Source: Paraspadella gotoi (lineage: Eukaryota > Chaetognatha). From it: a DNA stretch of 64,000 nt. Location of the stretch: positions 1,021,238-1,085,237 of the forward strand of contig CM119270.1 of NCBI GenBank assembly GCA_051294375.1, written 5' to 3'. The position numbers were made by a program, and so were the translations under genes. Shown here piece after piece: positions 1 to 9,918 of the stretch. The notes under the pieces are model-generated. The model did not search any database. It saw nothing but the letters and a program-made list of their open reading frames with translations, and was not told the DNA's origin. Position 1 is the stretch's first letter. Each line of letters opens with the position of its first letter.

Positions 1-956
1 TAAGAAGGCAATGTGGTCCTGAAGAAGAAGCAATGACTAGATGGTGGACAATTAGAATAAGGAAAAAAGATTCTCTCCCCCCTCTCTCTCTTTCTTTCCC
101 TCTTTCCTTGAAAAGGTTACCGGAGCGGCGCCCAAAAATTACGCCACGCTTTTGGTTCTTGCTCCGCCACTAACCTATTAAAGCACCTTTACTAACTTTC
201 TAACAAACAAAACAAACTTTGTTTTCTGCTAAAATATTATATGATCTAAAAAATTTTATGAATTGCTTTATTTTTAAGATGAATCTTTTAAAAAATTTTT
301 TTAGAAATAGATCACAATAGTTTTTAATGCTTTTAATTATAAAAAAATTAACTATGTTAATTAATTTAAAAAACCATTTAAAATTTTCAAATATTTTTAT
401 TATCATGATTAAAATATGTAATCCTTAAAAAAATAGTAAATTATTATTTGAAAATATTAAAAAAGACAATTTAAAAATCTTAGCTCTTTAACACCCCTGG
501 CTTAAGCCCTATGAATATTTTAAAAATAGTTGAATATGATAAATTAAAAGCATTATCATTAGTAATTAACTTGATTAATGATAATTATATTAAAAAAAAA
601 AAAGAAAAAAGCTAAAAAATATTCATAAAAGGTGAAATTCCATATTTTGGCTCTTTAACACCCCTGGCTCGGGCGAAAAAGTTTTTTTTTTTAAATAAAA
701 CTTTTTTAGTTAAAAAGAGCTTGGAAAAACGAACAGAATGACACCGAGACTGGTTGTTTATTTAAAACATTGTCGGATTCAAATGTGTCTATTAGACACA
801 AGGTTGAGACAGAGAATGATTTATTCTCTCAAAAAGTGAAAAGCAATAACAAGATCAATACTACGTCGGGTCACTATTTACAGGACAAAGGAACAAACAT
901 AAGGACATGTTCAGGACATGGTAAAACAAAGGATAAGTCGTGAAACCCGTTGGTGA

Positions 957-992
<36 letters not shown>

Positions 993-1112
993 CTCTTGTC
1001 AGTTGTTGAATTTGAGAGGTCACGTGTTCAAGGCTGCCACACATTCCTATTTAATTTGCATTAGAGCGGACAATTTCATTACTGAACTTCCCTCCATCCT
1101 TCTCTCTCTTAG
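1..1112. other. AT-rich stretch upstream of the PPP6C last exon
   Basis: No coding exon was recognised. The stretch is AT-rich and probably intronic to PPP6C, because the exon at 1113 opens with a splice acceptor in mid-protein. It holds a 20-base direct repeat (483-502 and 650-669) and a GA microsatellite near 961-990. The TC-rich run at 1094-1112 ending in TTAG is the acceptor tract of the next exon. Confidence 0.6.
483..669. repeat. 20-base direct repeat pair
   Basis: The sequence GCTCTTTAACACCCCTGGCT occurs identically at 483-502 and 650-669, 167 bases apart, in otherwise AT-rich DNA. The two copies may be remnants of a dispersed element; no function is inferred. Confidence 0.75.
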
Positions 1113-1666
1113 TCTACGGTTTCTACGACGAGTGCCAGACAAAGTATGGCAACGCCAACGCCTGGCGTCATTGCTGCAAAGTCTTCGACCTTCTTACCGT
1201 CGCCGCCATCATCGACAACCAGGTGCTCTGCGTCCACGGCGGCCTCTCCCCCGACATCAAGACGCTGGACCAGATCCGCACCATCGAACGGAACCAAGAG
1301 ATCCCTCACAAGGGGGCATTTTGCGACCTCGTCTGGTCCGATCCCGAGGACGTGGACACGTGGGCAATCAGCCCTCGCGGCGCGGGTTGGCTCTTCGGAC
1401 CCAAGGTCACCTCCAAGTTCGTCCACCTCAACGACCTCAAACTCATCTGTCGCGCCCACCAGCTCGTCCACGAGGGCTACAAGTATCTCTTCGAGGATCG
1501 CGTGGTTACCGTCTGGTCCGCGCCCAACTATTGTTATCGTTGCGGCAACGTCGCCGCCGTCCTCGAATTCCGAGACGTGGAGTCGAGAGAGGCCAAGCTT
1601 TTCAAGGCCGTCCCGGATTCGGAGAGGGTCATTCCACAGCGGACCACCACGCCCTACTTTTTGTGA
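1113..1666 (+). CDS. PPP6C: Serine/threonine protein phosphatase 6 catalytic subunit, last exon (5' partial)
   Basis: This is the C-terminal 183 codons of a PP2A-like phosphatase. The exon starts after a TTAG acceptor in phase 2 and reads YGFYDEC, then the metal-site block CVHGGLSP, the RAHQLV block and [11 protein letters not shown]. The tail [17 protein letters not shown] matches PP6 rather than PP2A or PP4, and the final TPYFL is the PP2A-family tail that is carboxymethylated at Leu. PP6 is a cytosolic and nuclear phosphatase that works with SAPS-domain and ankyrin-repeat subunits. The N-terminal half, including the first metal ligands, is not seen in the preceding 1.1 kb and must lie upstream. 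The exon itself is intact. Confidence 0.93.
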
Positions 1667-2262
1667 ACATACCTTTTTTTAATTGGGTCGGGGGGGGGGG
1701 AAGGAGGGGGTGGGAGAAAGGAGGGAGAGAGATAGAGATACCTTCGCGCGCAGAAGGTGAAATGCGGGGCGATTCGCATTTAAACTTCCTTAGCTTCTTT
1801 TCTTTTTATTACATAGTCTCTTAGAAATTTTTTTTTTTTTAATTCTCACCAGCAATTGTTGACTCGCGCTCGGATGAAACGTTCCCCATTGTAAAAACCA
1901 GCGCGTAAAGATTAATACAGTCGAAACCGCGTCGCGAGATGTAATTAAAGTAGCGGACAATATTTTCTATTTTCTTTTTTTCCTGTCATTTTTGATTTAT
2001 ATATTTTAAAAACTTTGATCGCGCGATCAGACAAAACTATTTAAATTTAAGTGGGGGAGTATTTTTCTCTTTTTTTTCTTTCTCATGACAACGCGTACAA
2101 CACCGTTGATATTTCTATTCTTTAAATTTAATAATTAATTACTTGTTCGCGTTTCAGGCGAATTCTTTTCTATGGGAGCTTGAATCTCAGTCTTTTATGA
2201 GTTATACTCCTATTTTATTTCACCGTACGACGACAACAACAACACCAAAGGAGGCCGTGAAA
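1667..2262. other. PPP6C-ASS1 gap
   Basis: It holds a G-run near 1689, T-rich tracts and no further coding signal. A TTTCAG acceptor-like site ends at 2157, 105 bases before the ASS1 start codon. Confidence 0.55.
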
Positions 2263-5200
2263 ATGTCGGAGGCTAAAAGCAAACCCTTGGTCGTTCTCGC
2301 TTATTCCGGCGGATTGGACACATCTTGCATCCTCAAGTGGCTTCAGGAGAAAGGGTATGAGGAAGAAGGTTTTTATTAATATCTTTAACTTCAGAGGGAT
2401 GGAGGCCTTAAGAGGGATGGAGGCCTTAAGAGGGATGAAGGCCTTAAGAGGGATGGAGGCCTTAAGAGGGATGGAGGCCTTAAGAGGGATGGAGGCCTTA
2501 GGAGGGAAGGAGGCCTTAAGAGGGATGGAGGCCTTAGGAGGGAAGCAGGCCTTAGGAGGGAAGGAGGCCTTAAGAGGGATGAAGGCCTTAAGAGGGCTGG
2601 AGGCCTTAGGAAGGAAAGAGGCCTTAAGAGGGATGGAGGCCTTAAGAGGGATGGAGGCCTTCAGAGGGATGGAGGCCTTAATCCACCATAGACTGTCCAA
2701 AGTCAGGGGCAACATCGCTTATTTATTAAACAGTTGAATAATTTTTATACTCGTATCAATATTGATTTAATAATATATTGAAAATATTGATAAAATGTCG
2801 CATTTTTAATCCCCCTTTTCCAAAAAAAAAAAAGTCACGACGTGGTGGCATTTATGGCGAACGTGGGTCAACCGGGCGAAGACTTTGACGCCGCGGAGAA
2901 GAAGGCGATGGATTTGGGAGCCAAGAAATTCCTTTGTCACGATTTGAGGAAAGAATTCGTGACAGACTTCGTTTGGACGGGTGGGTGAAGGGGGGTGAAG
3001 GGTTACTGGGTGGGGGGGGGTACAGATTGGTATAGATTCTTTTGGAGTTTTTTAACTTGCTAGTTTCGCCATTTAATATAATATAGTTTTTTTACGTCAA
3101 TACTATTAAATCTTTCGTTGATCGAAAGAATAAATCAGCGGCGCTAATTAATCGGGTCGAGTTTTTGTATTGGTCAAAGTTGTTTGTTTTAGATATTAGC
3201 TGTCAATGAATACTTATTCAATACATAAACCCTCGCCCTCAGTTGTTGTTTGAAAAATATACAAATTCTTAATATAATATTATTAATCAATTTCAGGAGT
3301 CCAAGCCGACGCGATATACGAAGACCGTTACCTGCTGGGAACTTCCTTTGCTCGGCCTTGCATCGCCCGCGCTTTGGTCAAGGTCGCCGTCGAGGAAGGA
3401 GCCGAGTTCATCTCTCACGGCGCCACGGGTCAGTTTCGTCTCGCTCATCTTTGCAGTTTGTCTCCATTCAAAGTTGGCAGAGTTCTGCTGTGTTGTTGTT
3501 ATCTTGTAGGATCTTTGAAGGCCTTATCTTACCATCGCTTGTCCAAAGTCACAAGCCAGGATTTAACCGTTTATTGAATGTATAAATAATTTTTTGTATT
3601 GATTGAAGCAATTTGTTTACTAATTCATTTTCCTGGAATATCCATCCATCGCTTCCTCTTTCTCTCCCCCCCCCCAAATCCTCCTTTTTCTTTTCGCCTC
3701 ACGAACGAACACACCTCCCCCACAACATCTTCCCCACCCCGCCCCAGGCAAGGGCAACGACACAGATCCGTTTCGAACTCAGCGCCTACGCCTCTGTCCG
3801 ACGGTGAAGGTCATCGCCCCTGGGGAATCCGAGTTTTACCTTCGCTTCGTCGGGCGATCAGGGATTTGCGTCGCCATACGCGGCGGAGAAAGGGATTCCC
3901 GTCCCGCGTGACCAAGAAGGATTCTTAACAGCATCGACGCCAATACTCATGCACGTCTCTTACGAAGGGGGAGTGGTTGGAGGATCCGGGGGGTGAGTAA
4001 AAGAGGGGAAGGAAGGGAAGGTGGAAATTGGCGGTGAGGACGGGCAGGGGAGGTGAGGGTGGAAAGGGGTGAGGAAGGGTGGGGGGTGGAAGAGGATAGG
4101 AGGAGAGTAGGAGGGTGGAAGAGAGGGTGAGGAAAGGGTAGGTGATGAAGAGGCAGGTGAAGGAAGGTAGCGGGATGGAAGAGAGGGTAGGAAGGGTAGG
4201 AGGGTAGGGAAAGGTAGGGTAGGATGATCGGTAGGAAGGAAAGTGGTGAGGGAAGGTGGGGTGAGGAGACGTAGAGAGGTGGAGAAGAAGGTTGAGAGGA
4301 GGGGAGGAAGGGTAGGGGTTGAAGAGTGATTAGAGGAAGGGTAGGGGTGGAAGAGAAAGGGTGAGGAAGGGGTAGGGGATGGAAGAGGGGGTGAGGAAGG
4401 ATGGGGGAGTGGAAAGGAGGATGAAGGGAGACCGTATTGGAAATTATGAGCATTTTTTTTTTTTTCTCTTTTTTATTNNNNNNNNNNNNNNNNNNNNNNN
4501 NNAAATTTAATGATTTTCGAATGAGAAATATCAAGTGTTAGGCTATTAGTAGATTATTGCAATCAGACTAATTGTAAAAGGTACCAAAAAATGATACAAA
4601 AAAGATACAAATAAAGATACAAATAAAGATAAGGAAAAAGGATTGAAAAAGATACAGAAAAGATGGACAAAATATGGGGGGGGGGAAGAAGACGCAAAGG
4701 AAGTAACATGAAATTCCATATATTTGAAACCAGAAACCAGCGCCATCTTACATCTACCAAATGACGTCGGATCCTATGACTTCGCCGTCGTCGCCCGAAT
4801 CGTTGACGATCCACTTCAAGTCGGGCGTGCCCGTCCGCGTCGTCAACGCAGCCGAGGGCGTTGACCTCGACGATCCGCTTGAGATGTTCGAGCATCTCAA
4901 TCTCGTTGGCGGACGTCACGGCGTTGGGCGAATCGACATCGTAGAGAATCGATTCGTCGGTCAGTTTTCTTATATTTTGTTTTATATTTGTTATGTTTTG
5001 TTTTATTTTCTTTCTGACGTTTTCTCATTATGTCGCGGTAATAATCACCCGGTGACTCTCACTCACTTTTTGTCTTTGCGGAGATATTTTACCTTGATTA
5101 GATATGTCGCTCNNNNNNNNNNTGACCATTTTTTGTAATTATTTTTGAACGCGTGGGTCGATTGATTTGAAATGTTACATCAACAATATTGACATCATTT

Positions 5201-6370
5201 CCTATCAGTAAATGTAAAAATATTTAAAATAACATTATAAACGACCAGATAACTTGTCTATCTACCTTGATTAAATTTTAAATGTAAAATTTGCTTCTTG
5301 AGTTTAAAAAATGATTGTTTTCCAAGAAACAACTTGCGAGATATTAACATTTTTGCTTAACATATCTATATTAATAACAATTTAACCTACTCCTACTCTC
5401 CCAGCCCCTCTTAACCTACTCCCTACTCTCCCCGCCCTCTTAACCTACTCCCTACTCTCTTCCCTCTCTTCCCTCCCCCCCCCCGTTGTTTTCAAAATGC
5501 TCTGTACTTCTCCCCTCCTTTCCCCTTTTTTTACCCCCCCCACTTCCACCCCATCCCTACATCCCACGCCCCCTCTTCCAGGCATGAAGAGTCGCGGCGT
5601 CTACGAGACTCCGGGATTCTCGATTCTCCGCGCGGCGCACCTCGACCTCGAGGCTTTGACTCTCGATCGGGAGGTCAAGCGGATCAAGCGGAGTTTGGCC
5701 GAGGAGTTCTCCAGACTCGTTTATCGGGGTGTGGGGAATGATTACTCCAAAAAATGCTATGGTTAACATTTAAATTTATTAAAATAAATGGTTTTTTTTT
5801 TTAGGTTTTTGGTTTTCGCCCGAGGGAGAATTCGTCAGAAACTGCATCGGTAAGCGTCGAGAATGTATTTATGTATTTTGCGATATACTTGTTGATTTAT
5901 TGATTTTTAAATAATAAAGATTAGTTTTAGAGACGTTTTCAGTATCTACTCTTAAGTCTTACTAAGTTGTTCGAATGTTTCCGCGGAGAGGGGCGAATTT
6001 CTCATCACTAATTATTAAATTATCGCAAAAATAATCTAACGATATAATCTTGAAATATTAATACTCCTTTCTCAATTTGTACGATCACATGACTGACTGA
6101 CCCATAGCATTTTCTCCTTTCCCCCCCGTCTTTAATCCTCCAGCTTCCTCTCAAACTAACGTCGACGGATCCGTGACGCTCGATTGTTTCAAAGGCGCCA
6201 TCTACGTCCGGAGCCGCGAGTCGGCGGCGTCGCTTTACAACGCCTCCCTCTCCTCGATGGACGTCGCTGGCGCCTACGATCCCACCGACGCCGAAGGGTT
6301 CGTCAAGATCAACGCCCTCAGGCTCAAGGAGCACGCCAGGCTGGCGAAGAAAGTGGGAGTGACCGAGAAG

Positions 6371-6376
<6 letters not shown>
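2263..6376 (+). CDS. ASS1: Argininosuccinate synthase, exon 4 disrupted by indels
   Basis: This enzyme joins citrulline and aspartate with ATP to give argininosuccinate (urea cycle and arginine synthesis, cytosol). Exons: 2263-2354, 2835-2980, 3297-3428, 3748-3992, 4741-4959, 5582-5728, 5805-5849, 6144-6376. Exon 1 carries the N-type ATP pyrophosphatase loop [10 protein letters not shown]. Later blocks include [42 protein letters not shown] and [18 protein letters not shown]. All exons except exon 4 keep phase. In exon 4 the family match jumps between frames at several points (after GKGND, after FELSAYA, before [10 protein letters not shown] and near SIDAN), and stops appear in every single frame. 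N gaps lie at 4478-4502 and 5113-5122. Either the local sequence is poor or this is a decaying copy; I favour sequence error because the other seven exons are clean. Confidence 0.88.
2395..2690 (+). repeat. 18-base minisatellite in ASS1 intron 1
   Basis: About 16 copies of an 18-mer like AGAGGGATGGAGGCCTTA, some varied (GGAAGG, GATGAAGG). It runs directly into the dispersed repeat at 2672-2760, whose own edge is the same 18-mer. Confidence 0.9.
2672..2760 (+). repeat. Dispersed short repeat, copy A
   Basis: It begins with GGAGGCCTTAATCCACCATA, followed by a GTCCAAAGTCAGGGGCAA core and a TTATTTATT tail. The same order of blocks recurs at 3513, 12645 and, inverted, at 25575 and 36455. It is probably a SINE- or MITE-like family. 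Confidence 0.75.
3513..3612 (+). repeat. Dispersed short repeat, copy B
   Basis: A diverged copy of the same family (GAAGGCCTTATC, ACCATCGCTTGTCCAAAGTC, TTATTGAATG) lies in ASS1 intron 3. Confidence 0.65.
3993..4440 (+). repeat. Purine-rich degenerate minisatellite in ASS1 intron 4
   Basis: A nearly pure A/G strand built from blocks such as GAGGAAGGGTAGGGG and GGTGGAAGAG. It starts immediately after the exon 4 donor and runs up to an N gap. Confidence 0.85.
4478..4502. other. Assembly gap (25 N)
   Basis: A run of N inside ASS1 intron 4, after the purine-rich minisatellite. A second gap of 10 N lies at 5113-5122 in intron 5. Confidence 0.98.
5113..5122. other. Assembly gap (10 N)
   Basis: A short run of N inside ASS1 intron 5. 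Confidence 0.98.
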
Positions 6377-6434
<58 letters not shown>

Positions 6435-6472
6435 ACGCCAGGCTGGCGAAGAAAGTGGGAGTGACCGAGAAG

Positions 6473-6554
<82 letters not shown>

Positions 6555-6555
6555 A
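6329..6555 (+). repeat. Duplicated ASS1 coding end with (GA)n tracts
   Basis: The last 48 coding bases of ASS1, including the TGA stop (6329-6376), are repeated exactly at 6431-6478. Each copy is followed by a long (GA)n tract that continues from the stop codon as TGAGAGAGAG. The second copy lies in the 3' untranslated region. Confidence 0.92.
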
Positions 6556-7191
6556 GCAGCGATCAAACCTGTACGGCCGTGACTTTATCTACTCGTCTCG
6601 TCGGGGCTTTTCCCTTTTATGAAATTGGTGCAATCAATATTTATATTTCTAATTCTAACTTCTTAACACAAAAAATATATTTTTTTATGTTTTTTTTTTT
6701 TCAAGCCGGTGGACTGGAGATAAGATTTGTTTTTTACTAGTGAAGATTTTATATCCAAGTGGTCGCAATTTGATATTTTTATACGATTTTTTAAGCATTT
6801 GAATATCATGGTTTGTTTATTGCTGGTGTGATAATTTAACAGGACATTTAACCTGTGCGGCCTTGATCTTCTAAATTTTTGTTATTTTTATTATTCTTCA
6901 TAATTTTTGACATTACTGTATTTTTATATTAGGCTTCAACTCATATTTTTTGTGGGCTGTTTTTTCAGATTCCCAGATTTGACCTTCGAGTGGTCGCGAA
7001 GTAAGAATCTAATAAACGAAGAAAAAACAAAGAAACGAAGGAAAAAGGAAAGAAACAATAAGAGCATAAAAAAAAAACAACAAAAAGAGAAAACTATTTC
7101 CCGTTTTTTTCATTCGTTATGGTTAAGGAAAGGAGAGTGTCCACTGCGTCACCATGATCGCCCAAAACGTCGTGAGATGTTGACATGAGTG
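6377..7191. other. ASS1-PKI gap
   Basis: After the GA tracts the DNA is AT-rich with no coding signal. A strong T-tract with TTTTTTCAG ends at 6968, about 220 bases before the PKI start. It is a candidate 5'UTR or trans-splice acceptor. Confidence 0.5.
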
Positions 7192-7403
7192 ATGGGGTCG
7201 GAAGAGGAAAGAACCACGACGACGACCACATCGACGACGAGGACATGGCCGTCGACGACAAAGCAAACCCCGAGGAGACACGCCCACAGAACGTGAGACC
7301 GGAAACCATGGAAGAATCGCCTCTAGTGAGTTGAATGGTGATTGTGGTTCACCAACTCTTTTGTAGTCATTTTTAGCCGGACGAATTACCTAGGTATCAA
7401 TTA

Positions 7404-7477
<74 letters not shown>

Positions 7478-7738
7478 TTCAGCTCCACGAGTTTCTCCGG
7501 TTCTGGCCGGACCGGTCGCCGCAACGCCATGCCCGACATTATGCAAGAGGGCGCCGCCTCGACGGGCACGGCGGGCATCACCGAGATGCTCAATCAGCTC
7601 AGCTGCGGCGGCGGCGGCGGCGGCGGCAGTGGTGACGCCGGCGCCGAGGGTCGCTCGCGCGCCGACGAAGAGTTGGGCGCCTGCGGTGGCGTGGCCAATG
7701 ATAATCAAAACCAAAAACGTGATACTGCCAAACAATGA
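7192..7738 (+). CDS. cAMP-dependent protein kinase inhibitor (PKI)-like protein
   Basis: Exon 2 (7483-7738) encodes FSGSGRTGRRNAMPDIM, which matches the PKA pseudosubstrate of PKI (consensus FxxxGRTGRRNAIHD, with P-3 and P-2 Arg and Ala replacing Ser/Thr). PKIs are small, unstructured, heat-stable proteins that block the PKA catalytic subunit and carry it out of the nucleus by a Leu-rich NES. A possible weak NES-like stretch (ITEMLNQLSC) follows, then a Gly run and an acidic tail. Phase requires a donor leaving two bases. The GTGAG at 7293 satisfies this with ATG 7192, giving 118 aa, longer than vertebrate PKI (about 75). In another frame of the first exon an Asp-rich peptide reads from ATG 7185 to a GTGAGT at 7329, but it joins out of frame, so exon 1 is uncertain. 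Confidence 0.68.
7408..7480 (+). repeat. (TC)n tract before the PKI exon 2 acceptor
   Basis: A nearly pure TC microsatellite ends in TTTCAG and so serves as the polypyrimidine tract of exon 2. Confidence 0.9.
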
Positions 7739-9918
7739 CGAGGGAAAAAGAAAGGGGAAAGAAAAGGGGAGACGAAAGAACAAATTCAAATTCCTCCGTG
7801 GGTCCATCGCCACGCGCTTCCACCGATAAATGTTTCGTAGACGAAACAAAAATGCCGCAAAAAAAAAAACAACCCTTTTTTATTGTAATTTGTATTTCTC
7901 TTCGATTCTCTTATCTGAAAAGAGTTTCCCCTCGTTTTATTCCTTCTTATTTCTTTTGGTCTCGAGGTTTTTTTTTCATTTTACGGTGACGAAACTAGTA
8001 ACAATACTCATCCGGGACGAACGTTCTAGCTCTTAGCTTATCTGTCACGACAAAGATTTAGCATTTCAGTTGTGACATAATTTTCCTACCCATTGGGTTT
8101 GACTGTTCTAGACATCAGCACTGTGATAATGCAACAAGCTGTGTCCTCTCAGATCCCCAGTCCTAGGTAGCAACGGTCTATTCAAAATTGGCCCCAAAAA
8201 AAGATTTAAACCAACCGTGCGCCCTAAGTATGAGGGTTTGTGGCGACTTATCTTTCTCTTTGTAACTTCATTGGTGAGCCTGGTTGTGACTAAAAGAAGA
8301 GGTCTCCCTTCTTTTTTTGACGGAATAAATAGCTACCTCACTGCCCTATGGGTCTGGGAGATTTTTCATTTAGTTGCCTCGCTTTCCAGAATTTTTGATC
8401 TGGTGCACAAAGGCTCGACCTTTTTAATCCTCGCCAGCCCCGCCAATCCGGCACGGCGGTGGGATTGCTGCGAATGGCCCGTTACTCGTTTGAAAGTTAT
8501 TGTTCCGACCGGAACAGAGGACCATCGATATCAGAGATAAAACAATAGGCCCCGTTGCAAAGTCATGGTGCAGTTGTCTGGAACAGATGTATCACAACGG
8601 GTAGTGTTATTACGTTACTACGCTTTGATTTTTAGTCTAAATTGACGTGTTTTTCTCAATTCTTGTGCCGATTCCTGACTATCTAATTTTAAATTTTATC
8701 AAGATTCACGTACCACCCTGTCGTACAAACGCGACATGCAATCGATCAAATTTTATTATTATTATTTTTTTTTGTTAACATAATTTGCATTAAGTATTTC
8801 TTTTTATTTCTTTTTATTCCTCATCAAACTAATGATGTTCAAGACTGTCTTCCTCCTCCCCCCTCGCCCCCCTTCCCCCCTCGCCCCCCTCTCCCCCCTC
8901 TCCCCATCCCGCCATGGAATCATCCTCTCTCTCTCTCTGTCTCTCTCTCCGCTTTTCGTGGTGCAATTAGTGTATTTATTAAACACAAATCTATTAAAAT
9001 AATAGTTTTTTTTTGTTTCAAATTCTTATCACGCGCATGATGAACTCAGAATCGATGACTGCAATATTTTAGATTCGCCTCCCACTCCTCTCAACTTGGG
9101 GCCAACTCGGGCGGGGGCCCATAAAACCAAAGAATCTTCGAAGGGGGGTGGGATCGATTATAAAGGCTAATAATAATAGTTACCTAATTGCCTTTTTTCG
9201 GCTCCACACTGTTACTTCTCTCTGGCCGCAATTTTTTCTCTTTAATACTTCCACATTTGAAAAAATAGCCCACGAACATGTGTTGCTTTTTAAGCAACTT
9301 TTAGCCCACAATATACAGTAGATTATTTCTAGTTTTTCTTCTTAATTTTTCTTTAAATTATAGGAGACTTACTGTTAGCGAGTATTAAAATTTATGAGGA
9401 TTCCTTTGTTCATTGTTCGTATTTAAAGCCACCGTATTTATTGGCTGTCGAATACTCAACAAATTTTAAGACCCTTTCTGTGTATTAACCGAATGTTTGT
9501 TGATCGAAAAAATTAAATCAATAAAAAAAAGCCTTTTTTTCTTTTATTAAAAGTTGTAGTATTACTCTGTTATATCCTTTCTCGATATTAAACTTGGTAT
9601 TTAACTGATTCGACCACGAATTAGATTTTTATTTTCTTTCTTTTTTTTTCAGACTGGACCGCCCCTCAAAACTGTAGGCGGGTCCGGTTGACGCTTCCCT
9701 CCCCCAGCCCCAGCACCATCCACGGATTATTCAAATCGCCTCATCGACTTTAACATGACTGGACTTGCCCGATGATTTTTCAATTTAAACGAGACGAAAA
9801 TGAGTCTAAAAATAAAATGGAGCAATGAAGTGACCTAAATTTCTTGTACGGATTCGAGTTAAACGGAGAAGGAAACCGTTATAAAAACGAACAAACTCCC
9901 CCCCCCCTCCGGGTCGCC
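7739..9918. other. PKI-IKK gap
   Basis: No protein gene was recognised. The part at 8040-8640 has balanced composition with small hairpins (for example CCAGA/TCTGG around ATTTTTGA near 8389) and may hold a noncoding RNA or an old insertion; it has no clear match. The part at 8850-8940 is a C/T-rich simple repeat. A long T-tract ending TTTTCAG at 9652 is an acceptor-like site 267 bases before the IKK start. Confidence 0.5.

Noticed and set aside
6184-6582. Arg/Glu-repeat protein over the GA tracts
   Set aside because: Translation of a microsatellite in the wrong frame after the ASS1 stop.
8460-8510. Possible small-subunit rRNA fragment (CTGCGAATGGC followed by GTTATTGTTCC)
   Set aside because: Only short stretches resemble the 5' region of 18S rRNA; the flanks do not match and no longer alignment could be made by eye.
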